Shown: positions 1 to 9,081, counted from the stretch's first letter. The stretch is 64,000 nucleotides of DNA from Paenibacillus selenitireducens (GCF_002021565.1 NZ_MSZX01000004.1:310027-374026); one strand, 5' to 3'. Numbers and translations: made by a program. The notes: generated from the sequence alone by a model not told the origin.

Positions 1-1263
1 CGCGGTCTCATGAAGCAAGAGCTAACAAGGCTTGGCTATCCTGTCTTAGATACCATTGGGTATCATGAAGGGAAGGAGCTTCACCTTGATTTTGTGGCAC
101 CAGATGCTTCGAATACATCTTTTACATTACGAAGCTATCAGCGACAAGCGGTCACAGCCTTTGAAGGAGAGGGGGGCGATGGCTACGGCGGGAGCGGTGT
201 CGTCGTGTTGCCTTGTGGAGCAGGAAAGACCGTGGTCGGCATGGCAGTGATGAAGGAATTTCAATGTGAGACGTTAATTTTAACGACAAACGTTACCTCC
301 GTGCGACAGTGGAAGGCGGAGCTGCTAAGTAAGACGACGCTTCGTGAAGAGGATATCGGGGAATATACAGGGGCTGCGAAAGCGGTAAAACCCGTAACCA
401 TTGCAACGTATCAAATTTTAACCCATCGCAAACAGAAGTCGGATGACTTTGTACATATGCAATTGTTTAATGAACGGGATTGGGGACTCATTATCTATGA
501 TGAGGTACATCTGCTTCCGGCACCCGTGTTTCGGGCTACTGCGGATATTCAGGCTACGCGGCGATTGGGTTTAACAGCTACGCTGGTGCGTGAGGACGGA
601 TGTGAGAAGGATGTCTTCTCGTTGATCGGACCGAAGCGATATGAATTGCCCTGGAAGGAACTCGAAGAGCAAGGGTGGATCGCTACGGTGAACTGCTGTG
701 AAATTCGGGTTCCCTTAATAACCCCCCAGTTAGAACAGTACTGGCATGCTGATGCGAAGAGCAAGTTCAGAATAGCCGGCGAGAATCCTGAGAAAATTCA
801 TGTCATTCGCGATGTGCTTCGGGAACATCAAGGGCTTCCGACCCTGATCATCGGACAGTATCTGGATCAACTTGCAGTGATCGCCGAAGAATTAGAGGCA
901 CCGTTAATGACAGGGACGACACCGCAAGCCAAACGGCAAGAACTGTATGAGCAATTCAAACGAGGGGATATTCGCTTGTTAGTCGTCTCCAAAATAGCGA
1001 ATTTTGCCGTGGATTTGCCCGATGCGGCAGTGGCAATACAAGTATCTGGCAGTTACGGATCTCGACAAGAAGAGGCGCAACGCTTAGGACGTATACTCCG
1101 TCCTAAAGCGGGTGAGAACACGGCCTACTTCTATACCGTTGTATCCTCCAATTCGAAGGAGCAGGAGTTCGCGTTGAAACGCCAATTATTCCTGATTGAA
1201 CAGGGATATGCTTATACGGTTCGTACTATCGACCCACCAACGAAGGAGGTGGCCGCAACTTGA
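1..1263 (+). CDS. XPB/Ssl2-type DNA repair helicase (5' end outside window)
   Basis: Superfamily 2 DNA helicase of the bacterial XPB type. Counting from the ATG at 10, Walker A is PCGAGKT (68-74), the DEAH-like box is DEVH (164-167), motif III is LTAT (188-191), the XPB hallmark Arg-Glu-Asp follows at 194-196, and motif VI is QRLGRILRP (357-365). The frame stays open to base 1 and the usual N-terminal domain of about 150 residues is missing, so the true start is probably upstream of the window. The stop overlaps the TTG start of the next gene by 4 bases, so the two are translationally coupled. XPB proteins unwind DNA during repair in archaea and eukaryotes; the role in Firmicutes is poorly defined. 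Family call is firm, completeness is not. Confidence 0.9.
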   Translation, partial: RGLMKQELTRLGYPVLDTIGYHEGKELHLDFVAPDASNTSFTLRSYQRQAVTAFEGEGGDGYGGSGVVVLPCGAGKTVVGMAVMKEFQCETLILTTNVTSVRQWKAELLSKTTLREEDIGEYTGAAKAVKPVTIATYQILTHRKQKSDDFVHMQLFNERDWGLIIYDEVHLLPAPVFRATADIQATRRLGLTATLVREDGCEKDVFSLIGPKRYELPWKELEEQGWIATVNCCEIRVPLITPQLEQYWHADAKSKFRIAGENPEKIHVIRDVLREHQGLPTLIIGQYLDQLAVIAEELEAPLMTGTTPQAKRQELYEQFKRGDIRLLVVSKIANFAVDLPDAAVAIQVSGSYGSRQEEAQRLGRILRPKAGENTAYFYTVVSSNSKEQEFALKRQLFLIEQGYAYTVRTIDPPTKEVAAT

Positions 1264-3194
1264 AAATGCAGGATATCCTAGCAAAAATGGACACTGCCGA
1301 GCAAAGCCGAACTCGTGAAATGCTACAGGCTATGCAAAATTCAGCAGCGTTCGCTTCGATCATGGACAAGCTCTCTATAATGGAAAGGAAAACGCTAATT
1401 CTCATATTACGGCATTTTGGATTGCAATCTTTTGAATACCACACCTTATTAAAGGTAACTAATTATTCGATGTCGGGAGCTAACTTACGCGTTGCACTTA
1501 ATTTGCTGCGGAACAAAGGTGTGATCTATGCTGTTCGAAAAACATGGGGGGACCGATTGTTCTTTATTCCTACGGATCTATTCCCACGGTTGCAACAATA
1601 CTTGATGCCGCTGCAAATGCTTCCAGTTGTTACGGATTCATTAAGCATAACGGTGAGGCATGAAGCGGGCAGAGGGCTTGAATTGGATCTATTCTACCTA
1701 TTAGCTTCCATCGCGAAATACGGTTCTCCCTTAACTTCCAAAGGAACCATTCATAAAAAAAACGTGCAAAAAATGCTCTCATCCGTGGCCATTACTGTGA
1801 AAGATCTCGCCCCACTAAAGCTGCAATATCCAAATCCAGACGTATTGCCGTCATCCGTAGCTTTTGTGCTGGATCTTGCACTCAAACTTGATCTTATTCG
1901 CAAAACTCCAGATGCCTACGTCCTTCAGGACGACGCATTGTTTTCCTGGTTAGCACAGGGGAGATCGTCGATGCAGATACGTCTCTGGGCGTTATGGCTG
2001 TCGAATGTGAATGGAACAGAAATCTGGCTGCAGCATCTCATGCATGCCTTAGGAATGATTCAGGATGAGTCATGGCATGATATTCGTGACCTGTCGGATT
2101 GGGTGATTAAGCACGAATTCGTATCGATCTCTAATCAAATAGCCACAGATTCCTTGCATGAGGTTATGATGGCATGGTTCACGATGTTGTGTGCCTTCGG
2201 CTGGATGGAAATGGGCGCGGGGCCTGACGGACATACGTATTTTCGCTGGAAAATTCAGATGGAAGCCGTCGCGATCGAGATGGAGGAGGAAGGACTATTT
2301 TACGTCCAACCTGATTTTGAAATCATTGTCCCGCCAGATGTTTCGTTCTTCGTCCGTTGGGAGCTGGAATGCTGCGCAGAGCACGTAAGAACGGATCAAA
2401 TAGCGATATATCGATTGACCAAGGAAAGTTATATGCGTGCGGTTGATCATGGAAGACATTTGGATGATGTCCTAGAACTATTAGTACAAAAGTCCCGAAC
2501 AGGATTGCCTGATCCAGTGAAAATAACGATGCAGCAGTGGAATATGCAGTATGGCCGTGTATATTTCTCTGAGGTCATTTTATTGCGCTGCGTGGATGAT
2601 CAAATGTCTCAGCAAATCCGTGCTTATATGACGTTGTTGCCGGAACTGCAACCCATTGGCGAGCGGGATTATATCGTACCTAAAGATAAGGTTGAAGAAT
2701 TGCGATCGAAATTGGATAAGGCGGGGGTGACACCGAGAAAGCACCTTGAGCAATTGGTGTGTGGGACACAAGGAACGGGTTATCCCCAGTTTACAGGGAG
2801 AGTGCCATCGTCACATGCAGAGAACGTAAATCACGCCCAAGGTCTCGTATACACCCAGCAGAATGTTCAGTACTATGATTTGGATATGACTTTTCCTTCA
2901 GATGAAGAGTTGTTCCCTGGCTTGTTGCAAACGCCTAAGATGTGGATACAAGAACGAAGAACTTACCATACATCAACGAGTAAGGAAATCATCGAGCGAG
3001 CGATAGAGTGGCAGACGAATATCATGCTTAGTAACAAGGATCGCGAGATCATGGTGATGCCGATTCAAGTTCGTATGCAGGGTGATCATTGGCTTTTGAA
3101 AGGTTATGTTGAAGGCGACGGTTCCAGCGAATTGCAGGAAATCTCGGGGGAACATTGGAGCCAGATTCAATTACGATTGCCAGCGCTTACCTAA
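1260..3194 (+). CDS. helicase-associated protein, partner of the XPB-type helicase
   Basis: A 644-residue protein starting at TTG 1260 behind a strong AGGAGGT at 1243-1249. The N-terminal half is helical with winged-helix-like segments. Residues of roughly 340-450 match the pattern of the helicase-associated domain (Pfam Helicase_C_3 as I remember it): a VQPDFEIIVPP segment, then a YRLTKES segment, then a run ending near ILLRCVDD. No Walker motif is seen, so it is not itself an ATPase. The 4-base overlap with the helicase argues that the two products act together, comparable in arrangement to archaeal XPB with its partner Bax1, although no Bax1 nuclease motif was recognised. Function is inferred from the domain and the neighbour. 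Confidence 0.75.
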   Translation: MKMQDILAKMDTAEQSRTREMLQAMQNSAAFASIMDKLSIMERKTLILILRHFGLQSFEYHTLLKVTNYSMSGANLRVALNLLRNKGVIYAVRKTWGDRLFFIPTDLFPRLQQYLMPLQMLPVVTDSLSITVRHEAGRGLELDLFYLLASIAKYGSPLTSKGTIHKKNVQKMLSSVAITVKDLAPLKLQYPNPDVLPSSVAFVLDLALKLDLIRKTPDAYVLQDDALFSWLAQGRSSMQIRLWALWLSNVNGTEIWLQHLMHALGMIQDESWHDIRDLSDWVIKHEFVSISNQIATDSLHEVMMAWFTMLCAFGWMEMGAGPDGHTYFRWKIQMEAVAIEMEEEGLFYVQPDFEIIVPPDVSFFVRWELECCAEHVRTDQIAIYRLTKESYMRAVDHGRHLDDVLELLVQKSRTGLPDPVKITMQQWNMQYGRVYFSEVILLRCVDDQMSQQIRAYMTLLPELQPIGERDYIVPKDKVEELRSKLDKAGVTPRKHLEQLVCGTQGTGYPQFTGRVPSSHAENVNHAQGLVYTQQNVQYYDLDMTFPSDEELFPGLLQTPKMWIQERRTYHTSTSKEIIERAIEWQTNIMLSNKDREIMVMPIQVRMQGDHWLLKGYVEGDGSSELQEISGEHWSQIQLRLPALT

Positions 3195-3196
3195 AG

Positions 3197-3258
3197 CTAA
3201 ATTTAAGGTTCATAATGGGGCATTTCGTGTTATGATAGAGATATTAAACTAAATTTAA
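3197..3258 (+). promoter_or_regulatory. ylbF promoter region with a repeated 10-mer
   Basis: A TATGAT -10-like hexamer lies at 3231-3236. The 10-base word CTAAATTTAA occurs at 3197-3206 and again at 3249-3258, on either side of it. The copies could be a pair of operator half-sites or chance in AT-rich DNA. No clear -35 is seen. Confidence 0.3.
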
Positions 3259-3278
3259 TAGGAAAGTAGTTGAAATTC

Positions 3279-3719
3279 ATGAGCGTGTCGGAAATAAACA
3301 CAATTGATATGGCTTCATTGCTCGGTAACGCCTATGAATTAGGCGACATGATTAATAGTTCTGCCGACGTGGCTGAATATATATATTGGAAACAAAAGGT
3401 CGAGCAGAACGCAGAAGTGCAACAACTTGTCCGGGAATTGGATAAGAAAAAAGAGCTTTTTGAAGAGACTGAGCGTTTTGGCCACTTTCATCCCAACTAC
3501 CACGAAGCCAAAGATGCAGTAAAGTCTATGGAAGCGCGGTTGGAGGAATTTGAAGAAGTGAGACGATTTAAGGAGCAGGAGCAGAGATTAGATAATATGC
3601 TCTACGATATCTCTAAGATGATTGCTCACTCCGTCTCAGAGACCATTAAAGTGCCAAGCAACGATCCAAATCCAAAAGGCGGCGGATGTGGCGGCGGCGG
3701 AAGTTGCAGCTGCGGATGA
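3279..3719 (+). CDS. ylbF: YlbF family protein (Y-complex, RNA processing/sporulation control)
   Basis: About 146 residues. In B. subtilis YlbF forms a complex with YmcA and YaaT that modulates RNase Y-dependent mRNA maturation and promotes competence, biofilm formation and sporulation. The central helical part carries the RFGHFHPNY segment matching YlbF, and the tail is a Gly/Cys cluster (four Cys between residues about 132 and 145), the type of tail linked to Fe-S binding in the Y-complex. The ATG at 3279 was preferred to the TTG at 3270, which lies only 3 bases after the GGAAAG Shine-Dalgarno; neither spacing is ideal. ylbG follows 23 bases later, as in Bacillus. Confidence 0.9.
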   Translation: MSVSEINTIDMASLLGNAYELGDMINSSADVAEYIYWKQKVEQNAEVQQLVRELDKKKELFEETERFGHFHPNYHEAKDAVKSMEARLEEFEEVRRFKEQEQRLDNMLYDISKMIAHSVSETIKVPSNDPNPKGGGCGGGGSCSCG

Positions 3720-3742
3720 GCAGGAAAGAGGGATAGTACAAC

Positions 3743-4006
3743 ATGTTTGCGGAACGTACCGGTTATATTATTTGGGTAAGTGATGTAAAAGCAGCTAGAA
3801 ATTTAGATAAGTATGGAACAGTTCATTATATTTCGCGTCGAATGCATTATGTTGTCATGTACGTTAACGCAGAACGTGCAGAAGAGACGATCAAGAATAT
3901 ACGTAGGCTCGCTTTTGTGAAGAAGATTGAACGATCATACCGGAATGAAATTAAGACAGAATATAGCAGCAATGGTCCGGATAAGACGAGGGCATATACC
4001 CTCTAG
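3743..4006 (+). CDS. ylbG: YlbG family protein (DUF2129)
   Basis: An 87-residue small cytoplasmic protein whose first 75 residues match the YlbG/DUF2129 family, with the run GYIIWVSDVKAARNLDKYG near the start and the conserved YVNAERAEETIKNIRRL segment in the middle. Its biochemical role is unknown. It sits 23 bases after ylbF, the same pairing as in B. subtilis, so co-transcription is likely. The C-terminal 12 residues after NEIKTEY are polar and unlikely to be structured. Confidence 0.85.
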   Translation: MFAERTGYIIWVSDVKAARNLDKYGTVHYISRRMHYVVMYVNAERAEETIKNIRRLAFVKKIERSYRNEIKTEYSSNGPDKTRAYTL

Positions 4007-4061
4007 CAGATATGAACAATCTTGCAAATTAACGCTTGAGAAAAATAGTGCATTCATGTAA

Positions 4062-4107
4062 TATAATGGGTATAGGTATAATTGCTTAGATAGAAAGACC
4101 TATCTAA
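4062..4107 (+). promoter_or_regulatory. promoter -10 and 5' leader hairpin
   Basis: TATAAT at 4062-4067 is a good -10. A TTGAGA at 4036-4041 is 20 bases upstream, too far for a standard -35. A perfect 8-bp hairpin follows (TTAGATAG at 4086-4093, CTATCTAA at 4100-4107, 6-base loop), just ahead of the GGAGAG Shine-Dalgarno of the next gene. It could stabilise the transcript or modulate initiation. Confidence 0.4.
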
Positions 4108-4125
4108 CCTGGAGAGTGATGCCCA

Positions 4126-4563
4126 ATGAGAGACAAGGTGATGGAACGATACAGCACATACGAGCCTTTCTATGTCACCCTAGGGGATAAGAAGGTCGCA
4201 GATGTAGTCATAACGAATCATGCCAAATCTCGCTGGGCTGAGCGGGTTGAACATGAGAAGACTGGCTATGATGATATAGCAATGTTTATGTGGGAATGTC
4301 TGAAGCAAAATCGAATTCTTCCGTATTACCGGAATGAAGAGGATGTTTATCTCATCGATGACGATTTGGTTGTCGTTGCAGAATTTCCGGTACTTGAGAA
4401 CGAAATAGATATTGCGGGAAACCCGCTCCACAAGATGATTGTGGTTACATTTCTAGGACGTATGTCGGAGACCATGGAACTCCGTGACTTAAAAACGTAT
4501 TATTCTTGGTTACGTCATTCACGCCGGATGACGCTGATTAAGAATAGTCGCAAGCGAAAATAA
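4126..4563 (+). CDS. conserved hypothetical protein
   Basis: A 145-residue soluble protein with no signal peptide or membrane segment. The middle has an ITNHAKSRWAERV segment followed by alternating strands, and the C-terminus is strongly basic (SRRMTLIKNSRKRK). The His/Arg pattern after VVITNHAKSRW recalls small nuclease or toxin-like folds, but I cannot assign a family. It has its own promoter and 5' hairpin, good start context (ATG after GGAGAG) and a strong terminator, so it is a single-gene unit. Function unknown. Confidence 0.7.
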   Translation: MRDKVMERYSTYEPFYVTLGDKKVADVVITNHAKSRWAERVEHEKTGYDDIAMFMWECLKQNRILPYYRNEEDVYLIDDDLVVVAEFPVLENEIDIAGNPLHKMIVVTFLGRMSETMELRDLKTYYSWLRHSRRMTLIKNSRKRK

Positions 4564-4575
4564 TGATTGATATGC

Positions 4576-4610
4576 AAGCATACCGAGATGGTTCGGTATG
4601 CTTTTTTTTG
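4576..4610 (+). terminator. rho-independent terminator
   Basis: Perfect 11-bp stem (AAGCATACCGA at 4576-4586 pairing with TCGGTATGCTT at 4593-4603), 6-base loop, followed by a T run. It ends the hypothetical gene at 4126-4563. Confidence 0.9.
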
Positions 4611-4697
4611 TGTAAAACTAAGGATGTCAGAAGATCGTTTCTGCTATAATGAGGGAAAGGCGTCCGTGATGCGCTAAAGTACGGAGAGGAGGATTCC

Positions 4698-5600
4698 ATG
4701 AACTTTCATCAGCTGCATATCTTTTTTACCGTATCCGAAAAAGGCAGCTTCTCAGCTGCTGCGCATGCATTACATATGACGCAACCTGCGGTGACCATGC
4801 AAGTGCAATCCTTAGAGGAGTATTTCGGAGCCCGATTATTCAATCGTTCAACGAAGCGTATTGAATTATCGGAAGCAGGGCGAGCACTGCTGCCTTTTGC
4901 ACGCAAGAGTATTGAATTAATTCGGGAGACGGATTTAGCGATGTCTAAATTTACGCATATGGTTCAAGGGAGACTCCAGCTTGGAGCGAGCTTAACGATT
5001 GGCGAGTATATGCTGCCGAGAATGCTTGGACCTTTCGGTCAACAATATCCGAATATCACGATCAGTATGAAAGTCATGAATACAGCGCAAATTTTAGAAG
5101 AGATCATTAATCATCAATTGAATTTCGGATTAATTGAAGCGCCTGTCCATCACCCGGATATGCATATCGAAGCTGTGATGCGGGATGAATTAAAGCTGAT
5201 TGTACCGGCAAAACACGCACTTGCAGAAGCTGAAGTCGTCTCGGTAGATGAAGTGCTCAAATATCCGTTTATTCTCCGAGAACCGGGTTCTGGAACAAGG
5301 CAAGTCATGGAAGAGCAATTCGCGCGTAAGAATATAGATATGAAGCATGATATTCGCACGGTGATGGAGCTTGGCAGCACGGGAGCTATTAAGTCTGCCG
5401 TTGAAGCTGGATTAGGCATTACGCTGTTATCACCTTCTTCTGTGAAGCATGAGGTTGCACTTGGATTAGTCAAGATCCTAGATATTGAAGAACTGTCCTT
5501 TCATCGTCAATTCTACTCCATCTACTTGAAGTCAGCCCTGCTTCCGATATCTGCCGTAACATTTTTAACATTCTTACGCGAACAACAGCTGGATAAATAG
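4698..5600 (+). CDS. LysR-family transcriptional regulator (CysL-like)
   Basis: A 300-residue LysR regulator. Residues 1-60 form the winged helix-turn-helix (AAAHALHMTQPAVTMQVQSL is the recognition region) and residues about 90-295 the periplasmic-binding-like effector domain. The effector domain carries the REPGSGTRQ segment typical of the CysL/YwfK-type branch, which in Bacillus controls sulphite reduction genes. No divergent target gene is adjacent, so its regulon cannot be read from context. The start follows GGAGAGGAGG, and a TATAAT at 4645-4650 is a likely -10. Family certain, CysL-like subgroup tentative. Confidence 0.88.
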   Translation: MNFHQLHIFFTVSEKGSFSAAAHALHMTQPAVTMQVQSLEEYFGARLFNRSTKRIELSEAGRALLPFARKSIELIRETDLAMSKFTHMVQGRLQLGASLTIGEYMLPRMLGPFGQQYPNITISMKVMNTAQILEEIINHQLNFGLIEAPVHHPDMHIEAVMRDELKLIVPAKHALAEAEVVSVDEVLKYPFILREPGSGTRQVMEEQFARKNIDMKHDIRTVMELGSTGAIKSAVEAGLGITLLSPSSVKHEVALGLVKILDIEELSFHRQFYSIYLKSALLPISAVTFLTFLREQQLDK

Positions 5601-5648
5601 TTATTTGGTCCTACATGTTGAATCATGATGTATGGGAAGGGAGAAGGA

Positions 5649-6503
5649 ATGATGCAACAACCTGGATATGTCGACTTACATACGCATACGACCGCTTCCG
5701 ACGGGATGCAATCTCCTGCTGAGAATGTTCGCATCGCGAAAGCTGCTGGCTTGGCTGGAATCGCGATCACGGATCACGATACGGTAGCTGGCATTCGCGA
5801 AGCTATGCAAGAAGGAGAGAAGCTTGGGGTTACAGTCGTACCTGGCGTAGAGATTAGTACCGTGTTAGAGGGAAAGGACATTCATGTTCTGGGGTATTTC
5901 ATTGATGATCAGGATCCCATTTTCTTAGAACGGCTTGCGGATTTGCGAGCAACACGCGATCGACGAAATGATATGCTGATTGCAAAGCTGCAAGAATTGG
6001 GCATCGATATAACAATGGATGAAGTTATCGCAGGTTTAGGCCGGGAATTGGCTCCGGATGAAACAGTGGGAAGACCGCATATCGCTGATGTTCTGGTGAA
6101 GAAGGGGTATGCCACGGATATGCGGAATGCATTTGATGTGTATCTAGGCGCCGAGGGAAAAGCATATGTCAATCCGCCTCGTATTGAGCCTTTAACGGCT
6201 GTGAAGTGGATTCGCGAGGCAGGTGGTACACCTGTATTAGCTCATCCCGGTCTATATGGAGATGATGTACTCGTAGAGCGGATCCTTCAGGAAACGCGGA
6301 TCGCGGGGATTGAAGTCTACCACTCGGATCATCTTGAGCCTGAAGAATTTCGCTATCGCAAGCTGGCGGAGAAATATCATTTAATCATCACGGCAGGATC
6401 TGATTTCCATGGAGCAAGGCAAGGTGTGGTATTTCATGGGGAGCTTGGCGGCAGACGAACGACGATCGATGTGTTGGATGCATTAGTTCAAGCTCGAAGT
6501 TAG
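5649..6503 (+). CDS. PHP-domain phosphoesterase (RNase AM/YciV-like)
   Basis: About 284 residues of the polymerase-and-histidinol-phosphatase fold. Metal-binding motifs are visible in order: DLHTHTTASDG at the start, ITDHDT about 30 residues later, GVEIS, an LAHPG segment near residue 200, and SDFHG near the end. Relatives include YciV/TrpH-type enzymes acting on 3',5'-nucleoside bisphosphates or RNA 5' ends. I preferred the ATG at 5649 (or 5652), spaced 5-8 bases from AGGGAG, over ATGs at 5625/5628, which lie upstream of that ribosome site. It follows the LysR gene by about 50 bases. Exact substrate unknown. Confidence 0.85.
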   Translation: MMQQPGYVDLHTHTTASDGMQSPAENVRIAKAAGLAGIAITDHDTVAGIREAMQEGEKLGVTVVPGVEISTVLEGKDIHVLGYFIDDQDPIFLERLADLRATRDRRNDMLIAKLQELGIDITMDEVIAGLGRELAPDETVGRPHIADVLVKKGYATDMRNAFDVYLGAEGKAYVNPPRIEPLTAVKWIREAGGTPVLAHPGLYGDDVLVERILQETRIAGIEVYHSDHLEPEEFRYRKLAEKYHLIITAGSDFHGARQGVVFHGELGGRRTTIDVLDALVQARS

Positions 6504-6571
6504 TCCTGCATCAGGGAAACGCACAGAAGGAAGTTGCTGGTTATTCCGATGGGATGAAGGGTGGGGTCTGT

Positions 6572-7009
6572 ATGGGTTTTGATGGTTTTAACTCGTTGAT
6601 GGGAGGTTTCGGAATGTTCTCCATGTTCTTCTACCTGATTTTCGGCGCGGTTGCAGTCATTATCATCATTTCGCTTGTTAAAGGGGTTTCGCAATGGAGC
6701 TATAACAATAAGCAGCCTGTACTTACAGTGTCCTCTCGCGTGGTTAGTAAACGTACCCATGTTAGCCATCATCACAATAACAATAACGGAGAGTTCCATA
6801 ATACATCGAGTACGACCTATTACATCACTTTTGAAGTGGAGAGTGGTGATCGGATGGAATTTAAGGTGGACGGCCGCGAGTTTGGGCAGTTGGCTGAGGG
6901 AGATCAAGGGATGCTGAAGTTCCAAGGTACACGTTATTATGGATATGAACGCCTCCATCGCGGCGCAGCGCCGCAGAGCTCACAAGAGAAATATCATCGT
7001 GAAATGTAG
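6572..7009 (+). CDS. DUF2500-family membrane protein
   Basis: About 145 residues. An N-terminal membrane helix (roughly residues 12-33, rich in Ile/Val/Phe) is followed by a short His/Asn-rich stretch (HHHNNNNGE) and a beta-rich domain with the YYITFEVESGDRMEF segment typical of DUF2500. The family is widespread and of unknown function. The ATG at 6572 was chosen because the family starts close to the membrane helix; an in-frame ATG at 6554 is possible. It ends just before a bidirectional terminator shared with the converging rqcH. Confidence 0.8.
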   Translation: MGFDGFNSLMGGFGMFSMFFYLIFGAVAVIIIISLVKGVSQWSYNNKQPVLTVSSRVVSKRTHVSHHHNNNNGEFHNTSSTTYYITFEVESGDRMEFKVDGREFGQLAEGDQGMLKFQGTRYYGYERLHRGAAPQSSQEKYHREM

Positions 7010-7036
7010 TAGGCTTACAAATTAGCACGGAATTGA

Positions 7037-7077
7037 AAAAGCTCCTTGAATCCCCGTACGGGGTTTAAGGAGCTTTT
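7037..7077. terminator. bidirectional rho-independent terminator
   Basis: AAAAGCTCCTT (7037-7047) pairs with AAGGAGCTTTT (7067-7077) around an inner CCCCGTACGGGG palindrome. A- and T-runs on both sides let it serve the plus-strand DUF2500 gene and the minus-strand rqcH. Confidence 0.9.
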
Positions 7078-7089
7078 GTGTATCTGTAA

Positions 7090-8871
7090 TTAGTTGTTTT
7101 TCAGCACATAAGGCAGATGCTTGAGTTTTTCTTCATCCGGCGTAATGTATAGGGTCTTCTGATGATCATAGATGACGAACCCTGGTTTGGATCCGCTTGG
7201 CTTGCGTACATGCCGAATTAACGTGTAATCCACAGGGACCATACTGGAAGACTTCGCTTGGCTGTAATTCGCAGCTAGCATCGCGGCTTCTTCAAGTGTG
7301 GCGTTACCGAATTCGCTGCTGCGAATGACCACATGGGATCCTGGAATATCTTTGGTATGCAGCCAGGTGTCATTCGGGTGTGCAAGACGGTTCGTTACAT
7401 ATTCATTCTGAATGTTGTTCTTGCCGACATAGATCGCTATGCCCTCCGAAGAGGTATAGCATTGAACGGTTGGCTTGTCATTTTTTTTCTTTTTCTTATT
7501 CTTCTTCGAACGATCGCGAAGATAGCCTTGTTCCGTTAATTCCTCACGAATTTCGTCGATGTCATGCAGTGAAGCATGTTCAAGTTGTTGTAATAAGGAT
7601 TCCATATACCGGATTTCGTCATCTGTGATCCGAAGTTGTTCTTCAATCACGGTCAGGCTGTTTTTGAATTTATTATATTTCTTTAAATAGCGCTGGGCAT
7701 TTTCTGATGGCGTAATAAGCGGGTCGAGCGTAATGCGGATCGATTCCTGATTTTCGTCATAATAATTGACGACCTCAATCTCCTTCATCCCTTTCTGTAA
7801 GGCATGAAGCGAGGCAAATAAGAGCTCTCCTTGAACGCGGTACTGGTCCGCATCATTGGCTTCTTCTCTGGAATCATGAAGTTTATCAATCTTCTTGATG
7901 TTCTTGTTCCGTTCGTTCTGAAGGAACCGGATCAAATCACTGACGCGTTGCTTGACCGTATCCCGTTCTGCTTTGTCCCCGTAGAAAGCCTCCATGCATG
8001 TACTGATACTGTCGTAGGTTGTTCGCGTAGGCGCAATGGACGTAAGCGGGACTGCTGAGAAGAACATTTTCCCCTTGGCATTCTCTGTAATACAAGGTTG
8101 GAAAAGCAACTCGCGAACCTGGATCATTAATGTTGAAAATGCTTGCCAACGCGCGCGTTCGAGATCTGCAACTTCGTTGGCATCGAACAGCCGCTCTGCG
8201 CGGAATTCGATCTCACGGGCAATTAATGGACTGATACCGCTAAAATGCTCGACCAGCTGTGCAGCAAAGGACATAGGTGTTACCTCGTCTTCCGTCTCAT
8301 TGTCGGAGGAAGTGGCCGCTAATGCGGATCTGAAGGTCTCTTCTGTAACCTCAAGCGGATGAAGTTTATGCTGTTGCGGAGGCTCGGTGTAACCGAAGCC
8401 AGGCATCACAATGCGATAGCTGCTGATTGCAGGTGTGACATGGTGAATGCCGTCCAAAATCGTGTTCGTAGCCGGTTCAAGCAGAATGATATTACTATGC
8501 CGTCCCATCAATTCGATTCGAATGAACTTCGTAGATTCGTCTCCAAGTTCATTGCGTTGGCGGATCTTGATCTGGATCATACGCTCGAACGCAATTTGTT
8601 CCACGGACTCAATAATTCCGCTCTCGCAATGTTTGCGCATCAGCATACAGAACATCGGTGCTTCCTGCGGGTTAAGGAATGTCTGTTCTGTGAAATGAAC
8701 GCGGGGATATGTAGGGTTAGCGGATAAGAGCAGCTTGAAGTTTTCCCCTTGTGCGCGAATTTGTAAGACAAGATCATGTGCTGTGGGTTGATAAATTTTA
8801 TTAATGCGTCCGCCGACGCAGCGTGATAGTTCTGCTGCAATGGCGTGCGTGACAATGCCGTCTAGTGCCAT
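7090..8871 (-). CDS. rqcH: ribosome quality control factor RqcH (NFACT/FbpA family)
   Basis: A 593-residue Rqc2/NEMF homologue. RqcH binds stalled 50S-peptidyl-tRNA complexes and recruits tRNA-Ala to add C-terminal alanine tails that mark nascent chains for degradation. NFACT-N covers about residues 1-210, starting MALDGIVTHAIAAELS with an ELMGRHSNIILL segment. A long coiled coil lies in the middle with a basic linker (KKNKKKKKND). The C-terminal NFACT-R domain contains the HPNDTWLHTKDIPGSHVVIR motif. In B. subtilis the homologue is yloA, at the head of the same gene block and also opposite to yloB. It was formerly annotated as a fibronectin-binding protein. Confidence 0.95.
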   Translation of the reverse strand: MALDGIVTHAIAAELSRCVGGRINKIYQPTAHDLVLQIRAQGENFKLLLSANPTYPRVHFTEQTFLNPQEAPMFCMLMRKHCESGIIESVEQIAFERMIQIKIRQRNELGDESTKFIRIELMGRHSNIILLEPATNTILDGIHHVTPAISSYRIVMPGFGYTEPPQQHKLHPLEVTEETFRSALAATSSDNETEDEVTPMSFAAQLVEHFSGISPLIAREIEFRAERLFDANEVADLERARWQAFSTLMIQVRELLFQPCITENAKGKMFFSAVPLTSIAPTRTTYDSISTCMEAFYGDKAERDTVKQRVSDLIRFLQNERNKNIKKIDKLHDSREEANDADQYRVQGELLFASLHALQKGMKEIEVVNYYDENQESIRITLDPLITPSENAQRYLKKYNKFKNSLTVIEEQLRITDDEIRYMESLLQQLEHASLHDIDEIREELTEQGYLRDRSKKNKKKKKNDKPTVQCYTSSEGIAIYVGKNNIQNEYVTNRLAHPNDTWLHTKDIPGSHVVIRSSEFGNATLEEAAMLAANYSQAKSSSMVPVDYTLIRHVRKPSGSKPGFVIYDHQKTLYITPDEEKLKHLPYVLKNN

Positions 8872-9081
8872 GGTTCATTCTCCGTTCTATCAAGTCGGTT
8901 CGACCTGAGTCGTGTTAAATCAAGGATACCTCTCTATGATGCCATACTTTACGGAAAAACTTAAGAGCAAGGGTGATAATTCCTAGCTTGTCAGAATACA
9001 TTTACCCTAAAGAGGTTGGAAAAGCTGTCTTTCATTAATCATGGGAAACCTTGCTTAAAACGCGGGAGGGGAATACAGGAC

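Noticed and set aside
7090-8871. Fibronectin-binding protein annotation for the NFACT protein
   Set aside because: The NFACT-N and NFACT-R layout and its location at the head of the yloA-recG block indicate RqcH; the adhesin name is an outdated label.
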